Program-made: the position numbers and the translations under genes | Origin: a virus | Virus record (IMG/VR): IMGVR_UViG_3300042447_000565 | Span: 1-45,862 of that record | DNA length: 45,862 nucleotides | Direction: 5' to 3' (one strand) | Shown here: positions 1-8,697 of the stretch, piece by piece | How positions within the stretch are numbered: position 1 is the first letter of the stretch | How the letters are laid out: each line of letters opens with the position of its first letter | Notes under the pieces: model-generated | What the model saw: only the letters and a program-made list of their open reading frames with translations | The model's database searches: none | Told to the model about the DNA's origin: nothing

Positions 1-2
1 GG

Positions 3-3000
3 TCTGATTATGTGCTTCCTGCAGGATGTCCTGTGATAATAAAAAATAATACATTCAATCTTTCTTGGGATGAAACAGGAGTAAGCTGGAGATCTTTAGA
101 TTCAACAGTTACTACAACACCTTTAGAAGTTGCAGACTATAATTCAACTACATCTAGTAATCCGGGGGGTCAATTACAGATTGTTAACAGTACAACTTCT
201 TTAATACTAGATCCTTCACTCCCTAATGGTATAAATATAAATATAGGTACAGGTAAAGATTGGTTTGATACCACATTACCTGAGACATTATTTGTGAGAA
301 TTGAATCTATAGATTCTCCTGGAAATTTATACTTAGGATATGTTAGTGCTGGAGATTATAATACAGTTACTGGTAATCTATTTGTACAGGTAGTTTATAC
401 TAGAGGCACAGGAACTTATGCTAATTGGAATGTCACTCCTACAAATATAGGATTTAGTGCATACACTTTTGAATACTATGAGAATTTTGTACAATCTGGG
501 GGATTCTATTCTTGGGATAGATTACCTTATTTAGATTTCTATGAAATAGAATGGACAATATACAAAGAAGATAGTAGACCTTATTACTTTCAAATTAGAG
601 GAAAATTACCAGAATTAGAAACACTAGTGCATTTCTTACCTTATGATGGTAATTACAATGTTAAATGTAGGGTTTGGGACACTTTAAATTCAATTTCTTT
701 AGGAATAAAAAGAAGTGTAATAAAAGTCAATAAGAGACAAATAGAACTTAATACACTTACAAGATTTAGAGAATCGGAAGTTTATGATTGGAATAATGTT
801 CCTTTGAAATGGGAAAGTTATCCTTCACAATGGATATTCCCTGTAGAGAATACTAATAAGATATTAGATATTTCAGATTTTATACAAAAATATCCGGAGT
901 ATTCTAATAATTTTAGTGAGGGACAAACATGTGAAATATTAACTAAATTACCGGAAGTAAAAGCCACATCAACTTTTGATATTTCGATAATTAAAATCAA
1001 TATAACAAATATAGTTAGTCCTTATAATTCGGGATACAGTTTAGCTGTAGTTACTACTACAACTCCTCATGGATATACAACAGGAGATACTGTATGGATT
1101 TACGATTCTGTTGGAGCTCCTTATGGACAATTTCCTATAATAGTAACAGGGACAAACACATACGAAATCCCACAAATAATAACTACCTCCATTACTGGTG
1201 GTTATTCTTATGGCGCTGGTAGTATAAAAGTGATAGCTGATTCAATAGTTATTGCAGATTGTAATTTCATGGGGGATTTAAACTCCACTTGTAGTTTAAT
1301 ATATTCATCAATAAACCTTTCATTGGTAACTCCAAAATGTAAGGTGATAAATTTAATAGATTCTAATATTTCTGGTTATAAGACTTTCACTATACAGGCT
1401 CCTAATGATTCGGGTGATATATTTAATGGCAAATCTTTAATTTTACAAACAACGGGGTCAATAATAGCAACACCAACAGTGACTTCTTTCTCTGGAGGAT
1501 TAAACCAGAGAGAAGAATATCTTTCATATGATTTTAATACAATTCCAAATTCCATAATGAAATATTGGGGTACTAAGAGATTATCATGGGATACATTTGA
1601 AGATTTTGAATTCCAAAAAGCATATGCTCACACTTGGGATATGTATGATTACCATAATGATTGGTTAGGTGGATTTGATTTATACTCTTTACAGTATGGT
1701 GACAGAGTGAAAGTTACTGATGATTCTACGGGTATTGTATTTGGAGAAACAGATTCACCTATTAATAGTTATTTGGATCTTTCCGAAGCTGCAGATCAAC
1801 TTAATGATTCAATCGATGATAATATAAAAAGATTTGATTATATAGTTAGAGGATTTTCTGAATTACCAAATAGGTTTTACCCTAATGGCGATCCTATATC
1901 TCCAGATTTAAGTACTAATCCTGGACCTCAAAATATTAGATCTACATTTTATAAAATCCCTGAATACTCACCTGTAGCATTTTTACCTACAGGAATTGCT
2001 TGGGATGGTGATGGGGATATATGGATAACAGGAGAAGACGTAGTAAAATTTGATGGTGCTAATTATGTTACATATAATTCTGCTAACAGTGTTTTACCAG
2101 GGATTGGCCTATCTACTAATTGTATAAAAATAGACAGAAACGATGTTAAATGGATTGGTTTAGAAAATAGCCTTAATCCGCTTGTTAAAATAGATGATAA
2201 GGATCCCACAAATAGCATTGCATATTCTGTTAGTGATTTTGTTGATAATGGTGGTAATCCAGTTTCTCCAGTAATAGCTTCGAGTATACATGCAATTGAA
2301 ATAAATCCGCAGTCGGGAGATATATTTGCTGCATTTGTTTGTAATGCTTCACCTTCCTATGATGGACTTTTATTCTACGATTCATATGCTAAATCGTGGC
2401 ATCTTTATACGGTATTAAATTCTAATATTCCTTCTGATAATATAAGAGATATTAGATTGGAATATTACGGAATAAATAAATGGTATCTTTGGATTGCTAC
2501 TGATACAGGTCTTTCTAAATTTAATGGTGTAGATTTTAAAAATTACGACACAACAAATTCTGGTATTCCTTCCAATTCAATTTATTCTATAGAGCTTGAT
2601 TCATTGAATCATAAATGGTTAGGCACAGCAGATGGATTAGTTTATTGGGATAATATAAGATGGGCAGTATGGAATAATGCTACTAATCCTGAACTATCTT
2701 TAGGTACATTCGGTAATATAGTGGAAACTGGAAATGCTAATATATGGTTTACTATAGATCCTTCAACTTCTCCTGGAGACACAGAATTATATTTCTTTGA
2801 CGGATACTTTTTCACTAAAGTACTATATAGAAATGACGGAACAACATTAATAAATCCTTGCAATATATTTCATGGAAAAACTCTTCTTTCTGCTCCTTGG
2901 AAAACTATTAAAAATGGTGAAACCACTTACCCTAAAAATTTACTACTTGTTACAGATCTTGGAGAACTTGCTAAGATTGATTATGTGATACCACATATAC

Positions 3001-5150
3001 ATGCCACTTCAAAATTTCCGGGCACACAAGGATGGGATTTCGTTTATCATGATACTTCTACACCTTTACCTGCGGTTCAATACATTTATAATGGAGGCAT
3101 TGGATTCTCTCAATTAGGATTTAACTTTATTATAGGTAACGGAGGAGACAATCTCACACTAAACTCTGATTACACTAGACCTGTCATGCCTAACGTAGAT
3201 AAATACTCTTGGTATAAGCCTATTTGGCAGCGTTATAACATACATAAACTGAAAGACCAGTTTCCATCTTTAAACCTTAACGATGTCTTCTTATACGCTC
3301 CGCTACGAGATATTATAGAGGGAAAAGCAACCAAAGAAAGTTACTGGAGAAATTCACAAATAGAAAGAATAGCACAGAAGAAGTCTAGAAATCTTTTTGA
3401 GAATTTTGAATGGATAATCACATTGGGGAATAGCCAACCAGATCAAGGTGTTAAAGTCACCGTTGATAAAGAAGGCGATGTGATTGCAATAGGAGACTTT
3501 CAAGGAACAATATTCATGGGAGAGGTTAATAACATAGGTACACAGGACGTTTATTTAACTAGTGCAGATTCTGGTGTTTATATTAGTAAGTATAATAAAG
3601 GAGGGGTTTTACAGTGGGCAAGATCCATCTCTACAACTTCACCACAAGGACCGATATATGCTAGATCGGTTACGACCGATGTAAATTCTAATGTTTATGT
3701 AGCAAGTGATAACAATCTTACTGGATTCATAGAAATTGATAAGTATAATAGTTCTGGGCTTCTTTTAAACACTGTTAATATACCAATATCTCCCGATCAA
3801 TTCTTAGGTGATATTAAAGTTGATAAGTACGAGAACATTTATATCTGTGGAGGATTCCAAGGCACATTAAATCTAGGAATTCACACCTTGTCATCGTCAC
3901 AGGATGTAGGATTTATTGCTAAAATGGATTCAACCCTAAATTTTGTATGGGCAAAAGAACTAGACTCTACTACCTATTCAAGAGCTTATGAATTAACTAT
4001 TATGAATGAGTCTGATATTTATATTACTGGATTATTCCAAAATGATATAGATCTAGGAGCTATTTCTTTAACAGGAGTCGGTATTCCTGATATGTTTGTT
4101 GGTAAATTTTACTCAGGGGATGGTGCTTGTATATGGGCAGAATCATTTGCTTATGATGCTTCAACATCTTTCGTTTCTCCTTCTATTTGTTTAGATCCTA
4201 AGGGACATATATTAATTACAGGATCTTTCCAAGGAACTATGACAATACAGAATAGCAAAATCACATCATTCCCTGGATACGATGATATATTTGTTGTTAA
4301 AATTCTTTCAACTGGGAAATTAATATGGCTTAAAATGTGCGGAGGAGCATCAGGAGACACTTCCCATGATATAGAAAGCGATTCAGAAGAGAATGTTTAT
4401 ATAACAGGATCTTATACATCTGGTTCTTATTTTTCACCAGAGGAGATTGATTCAAGAGGAGGCACAGACATATACTTAACTAAATTTAATAAAGACGGAA
4501 CTTTAGTAGATATAGTTACTGCTGGCGGAATTAATAATGATTCGGGTGCAGATCTTGTACTTGATTCAGAGGAGAATATTTATATAACAGGTTACTTTGA
4601 AGGCGAAGCTGAATTTTCACCTTATGTAGTTACATCTCCTCCCGGAGGTAGTCTTGATGCTTTCTTGGGTAAAATACCAAAGGAAAGATTTAATTCAGGC
4701 TATAAGATAGGAGCAGTTCAATCTTGGTTAGGGTCTCATTCATGGGCATGGAAGGAAGAAAAATTCTTCCAAGAAGAATTTGAAATACCTTTAGCTACCA
4801 CTATATTTATAAATCCTATTGATTCTTTAGTACCTGGTAAGAAAGATCATATATGGACTTTAACTGATACTGAAACAGGGGAAGTCATAGCTAAGATTAG
4901 AAAGACACCATATTTTATATGGACATTTGTAAATTCCGGATTTTATACAATCTCTTGTGAATTACAGGATGCTAATGGTAATCTTTATCAAACTGAGCAC
5001 AAAGGAAAAATTAGAGTGATAGATCATAAAAATCCTACTGCTGGTGATTTAATTCCCGAGATAGTTAATCCTGAAGATTATCTTCTGAGATCAATATATT
5101 ATGATAGAAAAGAAATGGGGTTTCCGCCTTTGTCTAAATTTGAAATTTAA
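3..5150 (+). CDS. Giant beta-propeller virion protein (5' end outside window)
   Basis: The reading frame is open to the left edge, so the true start is outside the window; the first possible internal start is a GTG at 12. About 1,715 residues are visible. Counting from that GTG, there is an Ig/PKD-like segment near 170-230. Around 655-890 come repeats with IWITG, LWIATDTGLSKFNG and KWLGTADGLVYWDN cores, typical of two-component-regulator propeller repeats. From about 1150 to 1540 there are at least six SBBP-type propeller repeats (for example NIYICGGFQG, DIYITGLFQND, HILITGSFQG, NIYITGYFEG). A second PKD-like domain lies at about 1597-1675. No signal peptide or catalytic motif is visible. Propellers and Ig-like domains in a phage structural region suggest a baseplate or tail-fibre protein that binds host surface polymer. 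The domain reading is firm; the exact virion position is inference. Confidence 0.75.
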   Translation, partial: SDYVLPAGCPVIIKNNTFNLSWDETGVSWRSLDSTVTTTPLEVADYNSTTSSNPGGQLQIVNSTTSLILDPSLPNGININIGTGKDWFDTTLPETLFVRIESIDSPGNLYLGYVSAGDYNTVTGNLFVQVVYTRGTGTYANWNVTPTNIGFSAYTFEYYENFVQSGGFYSWDRLPYLDFYEIEWTIYKEDSRPYYFQIRGKLPELETLVHFLPYDGNYNVKCRVWDTLNSISLGIKRSVIKVNKRQIELNTLTRFRESEVYDWNNVPLKWESYPSQWIFPVENTNKILDISDFIQKYPEYSNNFSEGQTCEILTKLPEVKATSTFDISIIKINITNIVSPYNSGYSLAVVTTTTPHGYTTGDTVWIYDSVGAPYGQFPIIVTGTNTYEIPQIITTSITGGYSYGAGSIKVIADSIVIADCNFMGDLNSTCSLIYSSINLSLVTPKCKVINLIDSNISGYKTFTIQAPNDSGDIFNGKSLILQTTGSIIATPTVTSFSGGLNQREEYLSYDFNTIPNSIMKYWGTKRLSWDTFEDFEFQKAYAHTWDMYDYHNDWLGGFDLYSLQYGDRVKVTDDSTGIVFGETDSPINSYLDLSEAADQLNDSIDDNIKRFDYIVRGFSELPNRFYPNGDPISPDLSTNPGPQNIRSTFYKIPEYSPVAFLPTGIAWDGDGDIWITGEDVVKFDGANYVTYNSANSVLPGIGLSTNCIKIDRNDVKWIGLENSLNPLVKIDDKDPTNSIAYSVSDFVDNGGNPVSPVIASSIHAIEINPQSGDIFAAFVCNASPSYDGLLFYDSYAKSWHLYTVLNSNIPSDNIRDIRLEYYGINKWYLWIATDTGLSKFNGVDFKNYDTTNSGIPSNSIYSIELDSLNHKWLGTADGLVYWDNIRWAVWNNATNPELSLGTFGNIVETGNANIWFTIDPSTSPGDTELYFFDGYFFTKVLYRNDGTTLINPCNIFHGKTLLSAPWKTIKNGETTYPKNLLLVTDLGELAKIDYVIPHIHATSKFPGTQGWDFVYHDTSTPLPAVQYIYNGGIGFSQLGFNFIIGNGGDNLTLNSDYTRPVMPNVDKYSWYKPIWQRYNIHKLKDQFPSLNLNDVFLYAPLRDIIEGKATKESYWRNSQIERIAQKKSRNLFENFEWIITLGNSQPDQGVKVTVDKEGDVIAIGDFQGTIFMGEVNNIGTQDVYLTSADSGVYISKYNKGGVLQWARSISTTSPQGPIYARSVTTDVNSNVYVASDNNLTGFIEIDKYNSSGLLLNTVNIPISPDQFLGDIKVDKYENIYICGGFQGTLNLGIHTLSSSQDVGFIAKMDSTLNFVWAKELDSTTYSRAYELTIMNESDIYITGLFQNDIDLGAISLTGVGIPDMFVGKFYSGDGACIWAESFAYDASTSFVSPSICLDPKGHILITGSFQGTMTIQNSKITSFPGYDDIFVVKILSTGKLIWLKMCGGASGDTSHDIESDSEENVYITGSYTSGSYFSPEEIDSRGGTDIYLTKFNKDGTLVDIVTAGGINNDSGADLVLDSEENIYITGYFEGEAEFSPYVVTSPPGGSLDAFLGKIPKERFNSGYKIGAVQSWLGSHSWAWKEEKFFQEEFEIPLATTIFINPIDSLVPGKKDHIWTLTDTETGEVIAKIRKTPYFIWTFVNSGFYTISCELQDANGNLYQTEHKGKIRVIDHKNPTAGDLIPEIVNPEDYLLRSIYYDRKEMGFPPLSKFEI

Positions 5151-5158
5151 TAATTATT

Positions 5159-5452
5159 TCAATAACATTCATCTATTAATTTAGCCAATTTTATATCCTT
5201 TTCAGTTATTATATCTCCTGCATCATGAGTTGATAACTTGAGAGATATTTTGTTATAAATCCAATTAATTTCGGGATGATGTTTTTCCTCTTCACATATT
5301 ATTGAAATCTCATTTATAAATTTTAAAGCCTGTTTAAAATCCTGAAAATTAAAATTTCTTTCCAGTTTATTATAAACTTCTGTCCAATCGGAATTTGATT
5401 GGAATTTTTTATATGTCTTTAGATTTATCATATTATTAAAATTATATAACAT
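5159..5452 (-). CDS. Pterin-4a-carbinolamine dehydratase-like protein
   Basis: A 97-residue protein with the hallmark of the PCD/DCoH family: KHHPE (H58, H59, P60, E61) and STHDAG (H76) followed by ITEKD and LAKLID, plus the N-terminal W and F-x-DF-x-x-A pattern. The three histidines correspond to the active-site histidines of the family, so it is probably active. The family dehydrates 4a-hydroxytetrahydropterin during aromatic amino acid hydroxylation; some homologues act as transcription cofactors. It overlaps the 3' end of the upstream 506-residue gene by 11 bases, so the two are probably co-transcribed. A second start at Met8 (base 5431) would remove the overlap and matches the usual family length better. 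Its role in the phage is unknown; pterin/folate metabolism is the obvious guess. Confidence 0.85.
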   Translation of the reverse strand: MLYNFNNMINLKTYKKFQSNSDWTEVYNKLERNFNFQDFKQALKFINEISIICEEEKHHPEINWIYNKISLKLSTHDAGDIITEKDIKLAKLIDECY

Positions 5453-6962
5453 ACCGTGAAACTAATCCTTTATACCAGTTTATTTCGCCTTGATCTATTT
5501 TATAGTTTTCTCCCTTTATAAGTTGGTTATCTTTAGTAAATTCGGGACTTTCAAAATATGAAATTAACTCTCCTGGTTTAATTGCCTCTATTTTATCAAT
5601 ACAATCGCTGTTAATTAATGTTATTTCAACGCTCTGACCGTTCACTGTTTCATTTCCTGAGTGATAACCAGACATTCCGCAAATACTAGCTAATTTGTAT
5701 TCTCTTTGGTCTATATCGCTATCGCTTTTATGGAAAAACTTAGTTCCTTTTTTTAGTGTTATTTTATAAACTGTTGGAAATAAATTTTGAGATAAATTCG
5801 GGATAGGCCTATCAGCATCTAATCCGAATCTCAAATAGCAATAATAGAAAGCATATGGTATATTATTAGTTACATACATAACTTTTCCTGAAACCCTTTC
5901 CCTATATCCTCCTTCTTTATTGATAAGGTATGATACATTTTCTAAATTAAGATTATTAAAGTTTTGCCCAGAATAAACAATATTTCCACCAATTAATCCA
6001 TCTTCACTTTTTATGGCCACTTTAGTATCTTCAGTTCCTATTTCAACATATTCCATTCCATTCACATAATCCAAATTATTCATTGTCATATCCAATGCCA
6101 TCTCTGATATTGTTTTATCTTTCAGATTTTCCTCAGCCCATGTTAATAAGTCCATACCCCATCCCGAAATTTGAAAGTTGGGTTTATCTGGTATTATAGA
6201 CATACCCCGTGACTTATTGAAGAGTTCTTCGTATCTACTTTGGACTTTATCATAGAGTTCAACTGTATTTACAAATTCGCCCGAGTTCCATTCAAAGCTT
6301 TTTAATTTATGATTTAACTCAATAGTATAAGCCTTGAATCTCTTAAATATGTCTGTTTCTAATATTTTTTTGTTTCCATCAGAAGCATTAAATTTATCTA
6401 TAAAAGCATATGTGTCTCTGTTCTTAAAATTAGGACTCCCGTCGATACAGCTAAAGAATTTATTAAACTCTTCTTTTTTTGATTCAAAATCATTTTTTAT
6501 AAATGAAGAAATTTTGTTATATTTAGCGACATCTTCATTATATTTTTCTAACTCTTTAGTTAGTTTATTTTTTTGAACTACTTCTTTTATATTATCATAT
6601 TCTCTAATTATGTATTGATAGAGTGAGCTAATATACATAATTAGATATTCGGCATCATCTGATGATATTTCTCCTAGTTCTGAATACCAATCACCTGAAT
6701 CGAGTATGGTTTTAAATTTCTCACGTAACCTAATAGCTATGTTCGAGCCTCCTTGATTATTTTTATCTATTTTTTGCTGTAGTCTATCGGAAAATTCTTT
6801 CTTTTCTTCGTCATTTAATCCCTCGTAAATGTCTCTTAATAGCTTTACCTGAGCATTTATTTCTTTTCTATCGGCTCCGGTAAAGCTCCTAGCTATTTTA
6901 CTAAAAATGCCTTCATTAACATTACTATCGATAAAATCATTAAAACTTTTTATTCTTTTCAT
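5442..6962 (-). CDS. Unknown 506-residue protein with capsid-targeting-like N-terminus
   Basis: I do not recognise the family. The N-terminus MKRIKSFNDFIDSNVNE fits the peptide shared by about ten proteins here and ends in V-N-E followed by G, a plausible prohead-protease site. Residues about 30-260 are highly charged and predicted helical/coiled coil (many E, K, D, with YNKI and KKEEFNKF stretches). The C-terminal third (about 330-500) looks like a globular alpha/beta domain with the segment VYKITLKKGTKFFH. By position in the protein it could be compared with the effector domain of packaged proteins such as T4 Alt, but I cannot see a convincing R-S-E ADP-ribosyltransferase triad. It lies between phoH and the pterin dehydratase gene on the minus strand. 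Function is unassigned; an injected internal protein is inference. Confidence 0.75.
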   Translation of the reverse strand: MKRIKSFNDFIDSNVNEGIFSKIARSFTGADRKEINAQVKLLRDIYEGLNDEEKKEFSDRLQQKIDKNNQGGSNIAIRLREKFKTILDSGDWYSELGEISSDDAEYLIMYISSLYQYIIREYDNIKEVVQKNKLTKELEKYNEDVAKYNKISSFIKNDFESKKEEFNKFFSCIDGSPNFKNRDTYAFIDKFNASDGNKKILETDIFKRFKAYTIELNHKLKSFEWNSGEFVNTVELYDKVQSRYEELFNKSRGMSIIPDKPNFQISGWGMDLLTWAEENLKDKTISEMALDMTMNNLDYVNGMEYVEIGTEDTKVAIKSEDGLIGGNIVYSGQNFNNLNLENVSYLINKEGGYRERVSGKVMYVTNNIPYAFYYCYLRFGLDADRPIPNLSQNLFPTVYKITLKKGTKFFHKSDSDIDQREYKLASICGMSGYHSGNETVNGQSVEITLINSDCIDKIEAIKPGELISYFESPEFTKDNQLIKGENYKIDQGEINWYKGLVSRYVI

Positions 6963-6971
6963 CTAAAATAA

Positions 6972-7673
6972 TTATAAAGTGTATTCCCTATAAACCTCTA
7001 GCATTGCGGGTACAATAGGGTGTCTATGGTTTTTCTTAAGAGTTATCACATTAACCCCTTCAACTCTTGCAGCAAGGGTATTCATAAAGTCAAGCCCGGA
7101 GTCTTTTTTATTTTTTAAATCTATTTGAGATGTGTCTCCACATATTATCATTTTAGAACCAATTCCAAGTCTTCCTAGTACCATTTCCATTTGGCTCATT
7201 GTTACGTTTTGAGCTTCATCTACAATCACACAAGAATTAACTAGAGTTCTACCTCTCATGAAGGGGAAAGGTAAAATTTCTATAATTCCTTCACTAAGTA
7301 ATTTTTCAATTTTAGTTTTGTCATAGACCATTTCTAAATTAGCGTAGATAGGAGCTAACCATGGATCCATTTTTTCTTTTAAATCCCCTGGAAGAAATCC
7401 TATATCCTCTTTTGCTACTGTGGGTCTAGTAATAACTAGCTTTTCAATCTCCCTATTAAATAGCATATCTAGAGCTATTTGCACTGCTAGAAGCGTTTTA
7501 CCTGATCCAGCTGCTCCTTTAAGAACACTAACTGGATTGGCCAAAATAATAGCTTTAGCTTCTTTTTGCTCTTCGTTTAGATTAATTTTAAATTTAATAG
7601 GATTTTTAGGTTTCCTTTTTTGAGTCCAATTGCTTCCTGTAGTCATAGATTTTTTATTTTTTTTAAGAAACAT
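6972..7673 (-). CDS. phoH: PhoH-like P-loop ATPase
   Basis: A 233-residue protein covering the whole PhoH core. Walker A is GAAGSGKT at 53-60, Walker B is CVIVDEAQN around 148-156, and the family-typical ITRPTVAKEDIGFLPGD and ICGDTSQID (sensor-like) segments are present, ending in KKNHRHPIV. PhoH proteins are ATPases related to superfamily 1 helicases and are common in marine and Bacteroidota phages; their role in infection is not settled. The first about 30 residues are basic and not conserved. The gene is first in the minus-strand cluster and divergent from the structural operon; the 84-base gap contains the palindrome GATATATATC at 7731-7740. Confidence 0.95.
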   Translation of the reverse strand: MFLKKNKKSMTTGSNWTQKRKPKNPIKFKINLNEEQKEAKAIILANPVSVLKGAAGSGKTLLAVQIALDMLFNREIEKLVITRPTVAKEDIGFLPGDLKEKMDPWLAPIYANLEMVYDKTKIEKLLSEGIIEILPFPFMRGRTLVNSCVIVDEAQNVTMSQMEMVLGRLGIGSKMIICGDTSQIDLKNKKDSGLDFMNTLAARVEGVNVITLKKNHRHPIVPAMLEVYREYTL

Positions 7674-7730
7674 ATTCTATGTTTCTTTCTTTAATGATTG
7701 TCCTGTCTTTTTCTATTGTAAGTAATACAG

Positions 7731-7740
7731 GATATATATC
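7731..7740. promoter_or_regulatory. GATATATATC palindrome in divergent promoter region
   Basis: A perfect 10-base palindrome in the 84-base gap between phoH (minus) and the structural gene at 7758 (plus), ending 17 bases before that ATG. It matches the GATATATA(A) motif found at a similar distance upstream of several other transcription units here and resembles the T4 late promoter TATAAATA. Because it is palindromic it could serve either strand. Promoter function is inferred from position and recurrence only. Confidence 0.4.
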
Positions 7741-7757
7741 AAAAAAAGGAAAATCAA

Positions 7758-8681
7758 ATGGCAATCACAATTACTGAAATTCTTGGAACCGATTCAATTT
7801 CAGGTTCTAGATTAACTATCAATGCTAACTTTTTGTTGCTTGAGAATGCTTATAATGATTTAGAAAACACATTTAATATAAACGTGTTGACTGGATCACT
7901 TGACGTATCTAGCGCAACAAATGGGCAAATTAAAGCAAAATCATTACTGGCTAACAGCTTAGTTATGCCTGCTTCTGGTTCACCTACTATACAACTATAT
8001 GGAACAGGAGCTAGTGGAGGTTACATTATAGCTTCTAGCACAGTTGTAGGAGCTACTGGTATATTCTCTAATGTTCTACAATCAAACACTTTATCTGCTT
8101 CAGGAACAGCTACATTTGGAGCTACTGCAACATTTAATAGTGTGCTAAATGTGGAAGGAAGAATGAGTATCGGAGCGTCCGGTAATTTTGTTAACACTAA
8201 CAGAAAAGCCACCGTGGGTTCTTCTACTGCTTTTCCTAATACACCAGGAGCAGGTGTTACTGGAACTTACTCAACCCCTTACCAATTAACTTTAACGGAA
8301 AATGTTATTTATATACAATCAAATTATGTTTCGAGTGCGTCAGCTGATGCTGGATTTACTACAGGTTTTTTCTTTTACGCTACAACAGGCGCTGGAGCAA
8401 CTGCTTCTGATATTCCTGCAGGTTATACTGTAACATTAGTCGACACAGCAACTTCCGCAGGAAAAATTGCTACTGGAGTTACTGGGGGTACTTCTCCTTA
8501 TTATACTGGATTTTCAACTGGTGGAAGTGAAGGTGATTACACGGATCCTTTTATACAAACATCGGGAAATCCTTATAAAACATCATTAACTATTATGTGG
8601 GAGCCAAGAATAGGTCAATCAGGAGCTTCACAAAAAGGATCTTGGGTGGTTGTTAACTCTACATCTGGATTTACATTCTAA
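7758..8681 (+). CDS. Putative virion/fibre protein, 307 residues
   Basis: Not recognised as a named family. The protein is rich in Ser, Thr, Ala and Gly with short beta-strand-like repeats (SGTATFGATATF, TGIFSNVLQSNTLSASG), typical of trimeric phage fibres. The N-terminal segment TINANFLLLENAYNDLENTFNI looks like a helical attachment region. The C-terminal half (about 170-307) appears to be a globular beta domain ending WVVVNSTSGFTF. It is the first gene of the plus-strand structural operon, 20 bases downstream of a GATATATA motif, and has an AAGGA sequence about 10 bases before the ATG, one of the few genes here with a Shine-Dalgarno-like leader. A short tail fibre, neck fibre or capsid decoration are all possible. 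Confidence 0.7.
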   Translation: MAITITEILGTDSISGSRLTINANFLLLENAYNDLENTFNINVLTGSLDVSSATNGQIKAKSLLANSLVMPASGSPTIQLYGTGASGGYIIASSTVVGATGIFSNVLQSNTLSASGTATFGATATFNSVLNVEGRMSIGASGNFVNTNRKATVGSSTAFPNTPGAGVTGTYSTPYQLTLTENVIYIQSNYVSSASADAGFTTGFFFYATTGAGATASDIPAGYTVTLVDTATSAGKIATGVTGGTSPYYTGFSTGGSEGDYTDPFIQTSGNPYKTSLTIMWEPRIGQSGASQKGSWVVVNSTSGFTF

Positions 8682-8697
8682 TTAAGAAAAATAATCA

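Noticed and set aside
5141-5161. TGAAAT...ATTTCA hairpin between convergent genes as a bidirectional terminator
   Set aside because: Only 6 A/T-rich pairs, a 9-base loop and no clear T-run; likely chance.
6334-6576. ORFs opposite real genes, such as 6334-6576, 2642-2863, 30840-31160 and 31837-32148
   Set aside because: They lie entirely within recognised or well-supported genes on the other strand, have no family features and would need full overlap.
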